DNA from: Anseranas semipalmata
Taxonomy: Eukaryota; Chordata; Aves; Anseriformes; Anseranatidae
DNA: 64,000 bases
Direction of reading: 5' to 3'
NCBI GenBank assembly: GCA_013399115.1
Contig: VXAA01004252.1
Span: 230,510 to 294,509, forward strand
Positions 13,386 to 26,174 of this stretch are shown here, piece by piece (within the stretch, counting starts at the first letter, position 1; the number at the start of each line of letters is the position of its first letter). The position numbers and the translations under genes were made by a program. The notes under the pieces are model-generated. The model had not been told where the DNA came from, did no database searches, and saw only the letters and a program-made list of their open reading frames with translations.

Positions 13386-16300
13386 AAATAATATATGTTT
13401 TAAATAGAAAATGCTTTGAAACTTATGACCACAGGTGTTGCTACTATCCATAGTGAACAGAAATTTAAGGAGAGGAAAAGATTCACACTGCTCTCCCAGA
13501 AGCTTCATGAAGGGCAGTGCTGCAAAAGAATCTCCTCACAGGTGCACAATGCTGAAAGATGCGAAGCAGAGGAAAGGAAAGGAGTTAATTGTACAGAGAC
13601 CCTGTTGCAATAATCATGAAAAAAGAGGATAATCAGAGAACATATTATTATAATAATCTTTGCTGAGTGAGTAAAGATGACCTAGTAAAACACCAGTGCA
13701 AAACGGACAGAAATGTTTGCTCTATTAAGTGAATCAAAAACAGTCAAAAGTCTCCAGTCTTTTCTCTAATAAAACTTTGTATCTTGGTGCTTGACACAAC
13801 ACTCTCAAAGGGTTAAAAGCCTGGACCTCTTAGATGTTCTGCCCCCATGAGATTTGTCTAGACAAACCAACCACTTCCTTTCCTGGAGGATGTTCATGCT
13901 ACAACAGGAAAAGCCACAAGGCCTTGGTCATCTCCTCCTGTGTAAAATCCCACAGCGGGAGATGGGCTGGGGGTGGGGAGAGCCCCTGCAGTTTTTCCCC
14001 CCACCAGTTCAGTACTGGTGCTGGAGCTTAACGGTGCGGACCCAGCTATGGACTTTGTCTCTACGTACAGCAGATCATCTGGCCAAGCTCATCTGTTCCT
14101 TTACGTGAAGAGACGGTCTTCTGCACCCTTTCACTATCTCTTCTTCCATGCCCTGTCAAGAGTGAGGCTTTCTTTGGTGTGTAAGAATTTAATATCCATA
14201 GTTTTGAGTGTTTCTACTATCCTCTATCAGCTATATTACTCTATCGTCAATGGGGACCAGAACATGAGCTGCAGAAGCAGGTTAACTTATACAAGATACA
14301 GGATATGTCAAGTAGCAAGGGTAGGGTGTGACTACAAATACATAAGTAACTTTTGTCCTGGAAAACAACACCATGAAACAGTGCTGTGGTTGTTACAAGT
14401 GTTTTAGCATTCACTTCCTCTCATAAAAAAAACTTTTCCTCACTGGGACACGATAAAGTCCAGTGTCACACTCGGTGCTTCTGTAGAGTCTCTCAGCACT
14501 GCAGGCAGCAAGGTGAACCCTCTCCTCCACCGCAGCACTTCCTCTGAGGCTGCAGAGGCTGCAGAGTCTGTTACTGCTCCGGCAATAGCACCATCTGTTT
14601 CCCCTCAGCTGAAGCATCCCTCGTACCCAAAAATCACTGATGGAGAAAAGGCACCGGGATAAGTAGGAGTGATCGAATCAGCTGGAAACCACTGGGAAGC
14701 ACAGATGCAACTGAGGTTGTAACTGAGCTCAGTGGTTCCTAATGACCAGGAAACAGGATGCTAAATGGAAAAAAGACAGAATGTCAGAGCCTCGGGTAAT
14801 CTGCTAAAAAAAAAAACAAAACAAAACAGGAAACAAAAGACAGCAGATTCATCAACATGGCCCAAATAGGACAGATCTGCCTTCAGATGATATTTCTACT
14901 TAACACATGCTTCTCCTCTAAGAAGTACATGGTCTCCTCCTTCGACTAATTCAAAGTCACTATGGCCTTAGCGGATGGAAGGTATCAGCTCTTGTTCTGC
15001 TTGTTGTTTCCTCAGCACTTTCAGAGCAAAGGCTCTGCTTCCCTGTTGCCTTCCTGTGCCACACTGATTCTCAATAGGCTGCTAAACTGTTAATATTTAT
15101 GAAAAATTAAATCAACATGGAAAATCAAGAATTATAAGTCCAATAGTGACCAATTCAGTGTCCTGGTGCTGCTTTATGTTCACAACATTACAAAATTCTA
15201 TTATCACTTAATTTAATTGATAAACAATTTAATATGCCAGGAAAATTGTTGGGTAACAAAGCCAAATAAATAGGCTCCACTACAATGAATAAGTGAGGGG
15301 ATGAAGTTATCTCGCTCACCGGACAAGTGGCTTCACTCTTCATCGTGATCAACTCATGTGCATGTGCCACCTCTGACTTGCTAGCTACTCTGTACTCATA
15401 TTTTGCAAATGACCTAAGAGCCAAAGGGAGAGAGTTCAAAGATGGTCTAGATGTTGCATGAATACACACAGCTGTGAGCATGGCTCAGACCTCAGGACAA
15501 TGTCTCTCACAACTCTCCTTCCAAAATAGTAGTTGATCATAGAGCTGATTGTTGCAGCTTTCAGAAATGTAGATGTGCATGCAAGGACACCTTTGTGAAC
15601 ATGGCAGGTCTTGCTGATCAACAAGCAACAGAAGGAAACTTTTTGAAGCAGTCCTGAGTTCTCCTAATGGTTATAAAAGGCTTTCTTACTGGTGCTGTAC
15701 TGATTACCTTCACAGCACAGCTCTTTTGAGCTTGTACCTTATCTGAACAGTGTAATTAATAGCCAGTTTGAGAGATGACTGAAGCCTTTGGGGTCTGTAA
15801 GAAATTGAGTTCTATCAGCTTTTGGGTATCTTCTCCAGTGTCGGTGAGCTGACCAAACACCACCACTTTGAGTCACAAGTGGGAGGAAAAGCCTTTTGTG
15901 GACTCTTGATAAACATGCATTTCACACTCATGAACGGGAATGAACAGGTCTGATTTGTTGCCTTTTCTTCTGTAGCTGCTTATAATCAGAACTACTCATG
16001 GAGAGAATAAATATTATGATTATATGTTCTTCTATTAATTAAAAACGAGAAACAGCAGTGAGTCATTTTCAGTCACAGGTAATAAAAAATAAATCAATAG
16101 TTATTAAAACCTAAACCACTGTTTGTCACACTAATGCCTTTTACATTTACCTTCTGCATTCTCTCTAAAGCACTTTGCTTGTTTCCTTGAAGACTTCCTC
16201 ACATCTGATGAGGATTTCATACTTTCAAGATTATAACCCCATTGAAAGCCAAGGAAACAGCAAGAACCGATGAGCCCCTAGGCAGGAAAGGTAATGTTTT

Positions 16301-17470
16301 CATGAAAGAGATCAAAGAAACAAAGCAGCTTCTGAGCTGGGAGACATAGATGTTCAGCGTCACAGGGGATCAACACTTCTAGGCTGGCCAGCAGATGAGC
16401 CATGTTCCCACTGGGCACACAGGTGCTGCCAGCTCCAGGCGGGAGTCACTCTCCATGGGTGAGAGCCAGAGGTCTGCTGAACTCAGAGGTGTGTTGGGAG
16501 AGGCAGCACAGGCCCATGCTGTTCTTCGACTGGGCACTGGGTCACCACTCCGTACCCCACCGGTACTCCTGGTGACAACGCATGGCTAACATTAAACAGA
16601 GAAGTTGTCTGCAGATTTCACCTAGTGATGGGCATCCAAGGCTTTGAGGCAGCCAGAGCTTGGGCTCTGGATGAACTATGGATTGACTATGGATGTCCTG
16701 TCTTCCAGTAATGAGGATATCTACAGTGGGGTGAGAGCATGGGGTGAAACCTGGCCTGCTCCCTGGCCTTGTCCCGGTAAAGGCTCAGATGCCTCCATGT
16801 CTGGCTACAGCTCAGGGAGGACAAAAGGAAGGGTTGTCTCCTGCCTTGCTCAACACAGAGGTGAGAGACCATTCAAGCAAAGCAGAATATATAAGATTCA
16901 CACATATGGAAATAGGCATAATATTTTTTAAACCACTAGCACTTGTTGCTGGAAGGCATTAGCAAAGACAAGAACTAAGTCTAATCTGAACTGGAATTGA
17001 AAATTTCAGGAAGCTATTGCATTTTTGGTTGCATTAAAGCAACTCTGAAAATTTTGAAAATGCTGTATATTTCATGTTGTATATCTGAGCAGGTGAATAT
17101 ATGATGGGGTGGAGAAGCTAGGAAAAAAATTGTGGGCAGATGATTTGGTAATTATTGATATGAGGTTCTATGCTTCTCAGAAAGGAGAAGATAGGAACAT
17201 ACACTGAATACTAAATTGTTCCAGTAGGTCAATTTTCTTGCTCCTAAGCATCCACAATAATATAAAGGATAACAGCAAAACTGAATTCTAGCAACAAAAT
17301 TTCCCTCAAATTTTCTCAGTTTTCCACTTGGGTTTTTAATGCTTCGTAAATGCCCCAAATAGCCTGGGAAAATAGACAGTAAAAGTAGTTTTCTGGCAGC
17401 TATATCATCATTTTTTCACATTAGGACAAGTAGTTTAAAAGAAAACTGCTTATTTTCCTACCTGGCACAT

Positions 17471-17500
17471 TTTGTCGTTGTTGTTTGTTGTTTGTTGTTT
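17471..17500. repeat. GTT/GTTT-rich microsatellite
   Basis: Mixed GTT and GTTT units, imperfect. Confidence 0.75.
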
Positions 17501-18736
17501 TAAGGGCATGCTGGCTTCTTTGTGCTCTGTGCTCCATCCAGAGTAATAAAAATTCTTATGGTGAGTTTTGACCTCAATGATATTCCTATAAATTGGTTGC
17601 TCTCATGAGCATCTGAACACCTCCAGAGTTCCCCCAGCACAACCTGGGGAGCAGTCATCCCTAAGAAGCAAGAAATAATAAGCACATTTAGTTCTCATTG
17701 ATTTCCACAGGTCACTGCTTGCATGACAGTGATTATATTTTCCCTCTAAACTGACAGTATCCATAATCTGATTTAGTTTTGATTAGATGAACTAGAAGCT
17801 CCATTTTATATGAGTGGAATTCAGATTGGCTGTAAGTAGGTGCGTGTGTTAGCCGCTATCACTTTGAGGTATTGTGGTTATGCTTTTCCAAGTGTCTCCC
17901 TAGAGTAACATTAACTACCATTTGATATCATTTTGCACACCACTATTTGGATGGGCTAGATTGCCAGTCTTTAAGGCACAGTGGGTCCAGAAAGTTGCTT
18001 TTTAACAATACAGTAATAAGTCTGCTGGGGACATCATCAGCACATGGTGAGACAAGAAAACAAAACATTGGCTTGTTACTGGAATTAATAATAGTAATAA
18101 TAACTATACTGATAATAATACAAGGTTGTATAAGCTGTTTTTCCCCATGAGTCTCAAAACACTTTTACAAAGGCAGGCGAGATGTTTCAGCTCCAGCATA
18201 AGGTAGGAGTTCATAACTGGCAACTGAATATCAGCTTTTCCCTGTCTAGTTAGGGTCACACCATCTCTCTCTCTCATTGTATTTGTTGCTTTTGTTTCTC
18301 TCTGTCTGAAAAAGGTAGCTGCACACCTTGTGGTCTGAAAGTTCATGCTCATAATGTATTGGACTTAACTGGTAAAGCACACTCCAGTCCCACAATATAG
18401 TAGCATTAAAAAATAAATAGGTGGTAATGATGCTATATAAAATTTGCAGGTGGTTAAACCACTAGGTCACTGGTAAAATATCTTGCAGCAGAGCTGGGCT
18501 GCACTAACAGTTTTCCTATTATAATATTGAGATTGCCCTAGAGCTAAGAGATGCTAGGTGTGCATATTATAAGCAAGGGCAAAATCTGTACTGGAGACAT
18601 TTGGCCTACCTCATCTCATTAGGATTTAATGGCTGTTTTGTGTATCACACTCTGGTCTTCCAAGGTCACCACTCAGCACTCATGCTGAAACTACCAAGGA
18701 GAGAGAGACTCACGAAAAGCCACAGGAAGTAACACA

Positions 18737-18762
18737 TTTTCTTTCTTTCTTTCTTTTTTTTT
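18737..18762. repeat. (CTTT)n pyrimidine tract
   Basis: CTTT units run into a T-run, giving a pure pyrimidine tract of about 26 bases. Confidence 0.85.
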
Positions 18763-20219
18763 CCTGAGATGGTAAGTTCAAGGGAACCAGCAATATTCCT
18801 GATACACTAGTCTAAAATGGTCATAAACCTGCCATGTTTCTGTGCAGCCAAGGCATTAGTCACCTGAAACATGGGCTGCAAGTCCTGGGGCAGACAGGCC
18901 CTCCTTGTGCCCTGGCTTGGGTGACGGGAGCTGGCCACACTGGTGAGATACGGCATGGGTTAGGTGCCAACCACGCAGCATCAGAACCACAGTCAACAAG
19001 AAGTGTCACATTTCTGTCCATTTATTCCAGAGGAGCCACAGACACCAGGGAGTCTTGGTACCAATTTAATATTTGGAAAAAAAGTTGTAACAGCATTTGT
19101 TATTATTGGTGTTATAGCAGCACCTAGAGACCCATCTTGGGACTGGGAATCCTCTGCCCTGGCAATAGGCAAAGGGGATGAGTGAGGGCCCCCGTGGTAA
19201 AGCAGTTGCAGTCTTAATGGAAAAGACAGGTAAAGACTGGGGAGAAGAGTGAAACGGAGGGCTTGCACCCGCTGGGAGGTAGCCAGGGCTACACCTGGAT
19301 TTAATGTCACCTAAACACAAGGGGACCTGTGACCTCCTGGCAGGCTGTGCTTGTTGACACGTGGTGTTTCACCCATAGGTTTCATAATATAGGGTTACAT
19401 TGGGCTTAACTTGTCAGGGAAGGCATGATTAGAATTTGCTCCTACTCAGAATTGCTGTTAGTAGAGGGGAAAAATCCAAGATTACTATGAATCCTTTAAT
19501 TTCTATTCATCAAAACAACAAGCTTCTAGTTCACTGAAATAATTTGATCATTGGAAAAGCCACAGATGAGGTTTTATGGAAAGTAAGCATTAAGATAGCA
19601 GTGTTTATTGAAATCAGCTGGACTTTCTGAGTGTTGGTAGAGCAAGCTGGAAACCTGCCATTCTGGGTTTTATCCAAGCTACTGTAAGAATAAATCACTC
19701 TTTCTGCCTGTTGCCTGGAAGGAACAAACATTCATCAGAATGTTTCATTTTTGCTTAATTCAGGAGATAGACAGAAAACCCAAATAATATTCATTTTCTG
19801 ATACTGGGGTATTTTGATTCATAATAAAGACACAGATTGTGTTTGGTTTAATTTATTTCCAATGTTAGGATGCTAAATCTTCATGTATAGAAAACTAAAC
19901 ATGAAATTAGAAGCTTAATTACAGACATCCGTGAAAATATTGGCCTTATTTCAGTTCTGATCTTGTACTCAGTTCTTGAAAATTAAGTTGTGTATCCTAC
20001 TACTAACAATATGGCTTTGTGAGAATTTACAGAAAAGAGAATAAAGAGTATTTGGCTTAGTGTTTATCAACTTTCATTAGAAAGAGAATTTTCCAATTTT
20101 CACGAGTATAGCTTTACTCAAGTTAGGAACCGAATGGGACTTAATGGAAAGTGAGTATATCCTATATATGGCTGACAATGCATTCAGGAATCAGCATTTC
20201 TAGAGAAAATATTTAAATT

Positions 20220-20242
20220 GGGGGGGGTTGGGGGGGGGAGGG
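20220..20242 (+). repeat. G-rich run, potential G-quadruplex
   Basis: Eight G, then TT, then nine G, then A, then three G. The long runs can supply four blocks of at least three G, enough for an intramolecular quadruplex on the plus strand. A second G-rich stretch lies at 20460-20474. No promoter or gene is visible next to either. Confidence 0.75.
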
Positions 20243-20879
20243 CTTTTTTATTTTCAATTAATACTACCATAGGGAAAGTACTGTGTTTACTCATTAGTGC
20301 CTATGCATGGATAGGAGTGATATGCAGCACAATATAAACCTTACTGAAAAGAAATAAACCCAGGAATGCTTCTCTGTTTATTTTACAAAGTAGTACAAAA
20401 TAATAAAAAGATAAATGCAGCATCTTCTCTGATTCTGTGGGGTGACGGACATCTTCTGCTGGGGGGAGGGCGGGACTCAGCTTCTTTGGTACAGTCCCTT
20501 AAAGAAGCTATATTGGTGCAAATTCTCAGACTCTGGTTTCCCCACTTAGATGATTTCACTAGAACAGAAAAAACAAGAATATTTTGTAATTTTTCATTTC
20601 CCAAACACACTCTTTCCAAACCTCAACTTGAAAGATCACCCTCCAAGTGTGTTGGAATAAGTGAACTGTATAGTTTAACCACACTAAACAATTTCCCAAA
20701 CAAACTGTATTCCCAGGGTGTCCCATCTGCTAAACCTAATGCTCAAATCACTGAGGAAAGTCCGCTGCAAAGAAATTGTCTCAACTGGTCCACAACTGGT
20801 TTGTAGAGAGTGTGTTCCTCTTTGTAAGCACTCTTTCTTCTGAGTGACATGAGCTGCTTCTAGTTTGAAGGGTAAGAAG

Positions 20880-21260
20880 GGCCTTCCGGAGGGTGATAAG
20901 TGCTGTTTCGAGGTGTTTGGGACGTTTCTTTTCCATGCAATATTCCTCGTTGTGGGCACACCAGGGCAGCCCTGCGGCCACCACCAGGTGTCCCCACAGA
21001 AGAAGGCAGAAGACGGCAGCACCGTGCCAGCGCTCTCCTGGCGCTGCCCTTTCCTGAGCTGAAGGCAGGCTTCGGGTGCGGTAGGGGTATTTCAAAGCTC
21101 CTGGGGCCAAGCTGTGCCAAAGAGTCCCAAAGGAAGCTCTGAAGACTTGTGCGGCTTGCCAGATTTGCTGGGCAATTTCTTAATGTGAGAGTAGGCGCGT
21201 TTGGCAGGCTGCTCCCTTTGCGAGTGAGTAGCTGATCCTGTGGTGTTCTCTGGTCGGAAA
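20880..21260. other. CpG-enriched patch in AT-rich DNA
   Basis: I count sixteen CG dinucleotides between 20887 and 21256, far denser than the flanks, with locally higher GC. Several frames stay open across it on both strands, as GC-rich DNA tends to allow. No transcription start, splice pattern or protein family is recognisable. It could be a weak CpG island, a decayed exon or an unrecognised repeat. Confidence 0.5.
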
Positions 21261-22649
21261 TGTATTGGACTTTTGGTCTTTGTTTGCTGAGTGGATTTCA
21301 GATGGGAGCCTTTATTTTTTTATTTGCTTTATTTACTCTAGTACTCTCATAGCTGCTCAGAAGAGCTCTCACAGACACTGTGCAGCCTCCCTCCCCATGG
21401 CATCCCACTGTCAGGACACAAAATGGGGCCCATGAGGCAGCATGCCTGTCTTTCTGCGGAGATGTGGAGGAGTCAGCAGGACCCCTCAACAGCTGAAAGA
21501 AGACCATGTGCTCACAGGTACAGAGACCATCCCCCTCCCCCTGCCATGGTCCTCTGAAATGCCCTTCCTTGGCGGGATCCACTGAAGCTCCACTCTGTGC
21601 AAGTGTGCGGGATACTTGCTTGGATCATCACTCTGTTAGTGTTAAGCAAGATTTTTAATAAAGTCAATACAGAAACTTCCATTAACTTCAAGACAACTAA
21701 GCTCTAGGTTCAGCTTCTTAGATGGGCATTGCTCTTTCAGTCAATGGGACTAAGGCATCGAGGTAGCTCATACTCTTTACACCAAATCCGACTTTATATA
21801 TGGTCCCAAGTGATGATGTTTCAATTAAATTTGCTTCCACAGATTTAATAAATGTCAAGTTTTCTTGTTATTTGTGTTAAATTTGCTTGCCCTTCCTCTT
21901 TTAGCTTAGTAGTTTTCCTATTTACATTTTGCTGAGTTGTGTATGTTTAGAATCTTAACACCTATTAAGTTACAGAGTGAATTAGTTCTTCAGTTAGTAA
22001 AGAACACAAGAAATTGTGCAAAAACACATGCTGGTCTATGTTTGAAATAATCCTTAGATCTTTGGTTATCAATACCTATTCCTTATTCTTTGTATTGCAG
22101 CAGATTTTCCCTAAATTAGACAGGTCAGGCATGCAGAACAATGAAGGAAATAATTCCTGTAAACTGGCCGCTGTGGACGTTGTTGATCTCTTCCTCAATA
22201 GAAACTGAAACTGAAAAAAATGGAAGCTGCAGATAGCCGCATTATCTTCTGTACTAAATAACCTGAAACAGTACTGGGAGTGGGAACATCTGGGGTTTTT
22301 ACTTTACATAAACCAGGAACCCTCTAAAGTGTTTATCACAGTCATGAATGACCAAGAGGCCTAAGAAACAGATATCTGGAAGTTAGGAGCTGGTCACTAT
22401 TTTGGAATGGAGGAGTAATTGCAAAGCGTGAAACAGGACCTGTCTCACCGGTGGCACTGTTGTCAGCAGGAACTGGGTTTGCAGCTGTCTTACACTGCTG
22501 TCTGTGGTTTGAAGGACAATGCCGGGAAAAGACTTTCCTCATTCTGATGAAGCTCACTGTTCATAAAATAGAAGGTGGGTTCTCTGAAGAACTAAAGGTA
22601 AGATGATTCAATTGTCAGTATTTTCATGGATGAATGATAGCCTAAGGAA
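21261..22649. other. Non-coding DNA, no gene recognised
   Basis: Ordinary AT-rich sequence without recognised repeats. The last few hundred bases could contain a still more decayed 5' part of the RTE-like element that follows, but I cannot align it by eye. Confidence 0.5.
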
Positions 22650-24400
22650 GGGAAGGAAGGTGCATGGGATCCAGATGCACAGAATGAGATAATTCAGGAC
22701 GCAAATAACAGCACGGCAATGCCATTTGCCCAGTACAAAGATGTGGTTGTGAAGATCACATTGTTTGCTCATGGGAACATTCAAAAGCATATATAAGTAC
22801 CTCAAAATAGGTTGGTATCAATCAGGTTGCACAATACACTAGTTTATTCAGAACATAGAAGTGACACCATGCTAGTGGAAAACAAAGGGGAGCTGGCTGC
22901 AAGTGAGCTCACTGTATTGTAGGAATATGATTTGCTACAACAAAGAGCTGGGCAAAATGAATTAAAGCACATGAGGCACAGACACAACGCACAGTCTTTG
23001 GGAAATCCAGACTATGGACAGGAATACTGGCCAGTAGTTAAAAGTGCTTGGAGTCTTCAAAGGATTGTGTGATGTTTATGAGAAAATTGGTACCGGGTGG
23101 GACACCTGTGGAGACATGGTAAATAAAGTGTTAGAAGAGATTGTAGAAATAAATCCAAAAATAAAGGAAAAAGAATGGTTTGATAGATAGCAGAAAAACA
23201 TCTGAGATAGATATATAGCAAGACTGTAGCCTTCAGAATCAGAATTGAACTCTAGATGAGAAATACTCTAAAGCCAGAGGGAAAGTCGTGAGGCCAACTG
23301 TTTAAGAAGAAAGGCAATACTTTCATAGCATAGGGAAAAGATGAAACAGGATAGCAAGATTAGTAAAATAAGCACATCTTATAAGGATATCAATGCGGGG
23401 AGAGGATATTAACCAAATCTGTGTCTGATAAAGAACAAATAAGGAAACCTTTTCATTATAAAAACCTCAATTACAGAAGAGCAAGGAGTGCGTCCATTAC
23501 AGGGAGAAGGCTAAAAGTGAATAAACAGATGTTTTCCAGACACATTAGCTATTTGTGGAAGAATTAAATTTTGAAGTGATTTGAGAGGCAATCAGAAGCT
23601 CAGGAACAACAAAACACCAGGTGCTGATAATGTTGCCACTGAATTATCAGAAACAGAAAGAATATGCCAATTCCTTTTCATGATTTAGAGGTTTGAAAAA
23701 GAATTCCGAGAGAGTGGAAGCAGGCAGTCAGATTGCTGTTTTGAAAAAAGGGAAGAAATCAGAGGGGAAGGACAACATCCCCATCTTCTCACTCATCTAC
23801 CTACAGTATCCATTTGCTGAATTTTTTTCATTATCATGCCTATTTTACTAAGGAGTATCAATATGTGTTTTGGAAAAACATACCTTGTATGAATCAGCTG
23901 TTATCATTTTCTTATCTACTGGAGAATAAAAAATGTGAAGATGATTAGAATGCCTGTATAATTTTCTTATATTTTTAAGATGGTTGCTGGGCTGAAATGG
24001 AAGCACATGGAAAACATGGTGCAATTACTAAAATGGTATAACTGTGTGTTCGGAGTGCAATGTACAGTGTACAATTTATGGAATTTTATCTGTCCCATTT
24101 TGGAAATTTAGATGGGGCAATACAGTAATACTGCTCCTGTTTTATGCGTTTCTGGAAGGTTTCTGGTAGTACAATTACAGCACAACTCCCCAGATACCCA
24201 GTTTTTCCAAACATAGGTGCTGCTTTCATAATCTTGCGAAGGGGAAGTGAAGACTTGAAGAACATGGTAAGAAAACTGGGACCAAAGTGTAATGACAGTA
24301 AAATCAAATGCACAGAAGCATTCAGTTCAAACAGACAGGACAGGGAGAAATATGCCTTTAACAGAAAAGAAAGTACGGAATTTGTGGGAGATGCCAAGAA
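22650..24400 (+). mobile_element. Decayed RTE-clade non-LTR retrotransposon (endonuclease/RT fossil)
   Basis: Frame-shifting translation of the plus strand gives a chain of degraded blocks in the order and spacing of an RTE-type ORF2. The endonuclease region (about 22750-22910) includes an NQ-like block at 22820 and HHAS...RGAGC..AHC where RTE endonucleases have RGADxxSDH. KEKEWFD follows near 23164. A linker resembling KDINAGRGY lies near 23380, then NNKTPGADNVATEL at 23598-23645. Next come a KKGKKSEG block near 23745 and EYQYVFW...MNQL near 23852-23910. A block with VILLLFYAFLE (about 24133-24165) sits at the RT motif B position, and SEDLKNMV...NDSKIKC at 24250-24313 follows the catalytic box. 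Known family members carry acidic residues at the catalytic box; here the aligned residues are GAA, so the enzyme is dead. Several frameshifts and stops are present. The RTE assignment rests on remembered motifs; another LINE clade is the main alternative. Confidence 0.7.
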
Positions 24401-24440
24401 TCCCTAGAGCTTTTAATGCTGTGATTTTATGGTAGAAGTG

Positions 24441-24455
24441 TTTTTTTTTTTTTTT
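24441..24455. repeat. Poly-T run
   Basis: Fifteen consecutive T, forty bases past the last recognisable RTE-like coding block. It is T-rich on the element's own strand, so it is not that element's poly-A tail. Confidence 0.85.
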
Positions 24456-25384
24456 ATTTAAATCATGGTGTACCTTTAAATCATGCTGTTCACTGGACAG
24501 ACTCATAGATCCTGTGTATATATTAAAAGACTGTTTATTCAGAGATAATTTCATTTAACCATATTAAAATGCTACAAGCTGTCTATTTGTATAAAATTGC
24601 CTTAGATTTCTAGCTGTGTGTTATGCCAAGAATAAACAACTTTCTGAACTATTAATCCTTGGTCTTGCAATGAGTTTTGTGTAAATGTATAGCTCTCCTT
24701 ATGCCATGTTCAAGTAGCAGTGGAAAGTTTCTGCAATTTAAAACTCATCCTGCAACCAACCTTATAGTTAAATTTAATGATATGACTTTTTTCATTTCTG
24801 CTCAAATTTCTGCTGATAATCCAGGGTCCAAGTATAATGTTGCCATACAAGGGTGGCAGCTCTGGCTTAACCGAATAATCTAGTCAAGTCAGTATTATGA
24901 GGAGCACAGATACATTTATTTTTCCAGGCTGCAGGACTGATCCCACAAACTGCATTGAAGATTATCATCCTGCATTTTTTATGTGATTACAGTGTATGCA
25001 GCATAAACCTATTAGCAAATGCAGTGTGCTGGAGCACTGAGCTCCCACCTGCACCTATGAAAAGGATTATCATTTGGGTGTACTTAATATCCCCAGCTTG
25101 ACTGAGAGGTGAGAGCAGCATTCCATTAGAAGAAACAAAGGAAGACAATGAGAGATGTGGAGGAGACTCTTTGATGAGCAACTGCTTAGAAAAAAATGCC
25201 CAGAAAGATGGAATATTATCGGTACCTTCCCCCCCCCCAAAATACAACTTAATTTCTCAAAAAAGCTGTGAAATTGGATGTTGTATGCTATATGCCGTCT
25301 TCCTTCCCAATGAAGTAGATGCTTTATTCTCACAATACACACCCAAGTGGACAGAAAAAAAAAATCCCAGAAGGGGCTTTTGAA

Positions 25385-25450
25385 ATTATAAATAATAATA
25401 ATTGAAGTAATTATAACTATAAATAATAAAAATTGAAATTGTAAATAATA
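25385..25450. repeat. AAT-rich low-complexity tract
   Basis: Irregular ATAAATAATA and AATTGAA units on the plus strand. It is probably a decayed AAT microsatellite. Confidence 0.75.
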
Positions 25451-26111
25451 TTTCTGTAAGGTGCTGGGAGGGACAGTTGCATCATCGGGAGGAATAAGCC
25501 TTGCTTGCCTCCCACACCAGCCAAGTGGGGTGAGGTGTGGTCCTGCAAAGTGTGACCGAAAGCCAGGCACTGGCAGTCGCCTCTCTGAGGTCCTTTCCTT
25601 CCCAATGGTGGTGGGGAGACCAGCCAGGAAATACGTGGCTGAGCGGCGTCTGAAGCAGGATGCTGTGCATACTGCTCTCTTGTGCAATAATCGCAGTGAC
25701 TACAATGGGGAGTGGTGCAGAGGGAAAGGAAAGGTTTTCTTTCCTGAGCTCACGACCCTCCCAGCACAGTCGGACAAAGGGGGGAATGGAAATAGAAAGG
25801 GAAAATAGCTACCAGTGAAAGTTACCCAGCAGAGTTTAAATGCCATAGAAGGCCTGGATGCTGGAGAGAGTTTACATTATCAGCCTGGGGAGAAAGTCTT
25901 CCCATGCGGGGATGGTGTGGGTACGAATTGCACTGAAAGGACAGTCCAGAAAAAAACACATAATCTGCACTTACTGTACCAGAGAGGGAGTATTAACTCC
26001 CAGTGTTTCCCTTGCTGTTTGTGTAGGACCTTTGTTTCCATCAAAAAGCTCTTTGTCAGTATATTTTGCTTGTGCCCCATTTGTGGCATTTTTCAATAAT
26101 AAATTGAAAAA

Positions 26112-26174
26112 ATATTTTATTTTATTTTATTTTATTTTATTTTATTTTATTTTATTTTATTATTTTATTTTATT
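26112..26174. repeat. (ATTTT)n microsatellite
   Basis: Nine perfect ATTTT units (26114-26158), one shortened unit, then two more full units. The period is five throughout except for one two-base loss, so the array is young or under slippage. Confidence 0.95.

Larger units (their letters stand above)
13386..20219. other. Non-coding DNA, no gene recognised
   Basis: No family match in either strand. Open frames up to 144 codons (13973-14407) have no recognisable domain. A GTT-rich tract, a TTTC tract and a loose AAT-rich stretch at 18085-18122 are the only repeats I can name. Confidence 0.5.
24401..26111. other. Non-coding DNA, no gene recognised
   Basis: Contains a T-run, an AAT-rich tract and a moderately CG-containing patch at about 25460-25760. 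The frame at 25815-26099 has a faint resemblance to C2H2 zinc-finger sequence and is treated as a finding only. A 205-codon minus-strand frame (25070-25687) shows no recognisable domain. Confidence 0.5.

Noticed and set aside
25070..25687. 205-codon minus-strand frame
   Set aside because: The longest orphan frame, but it has no recognisable domain, crosses an AAT-rich low-complexity tract and overlaps other frames in different phases; chance is the best explanation.
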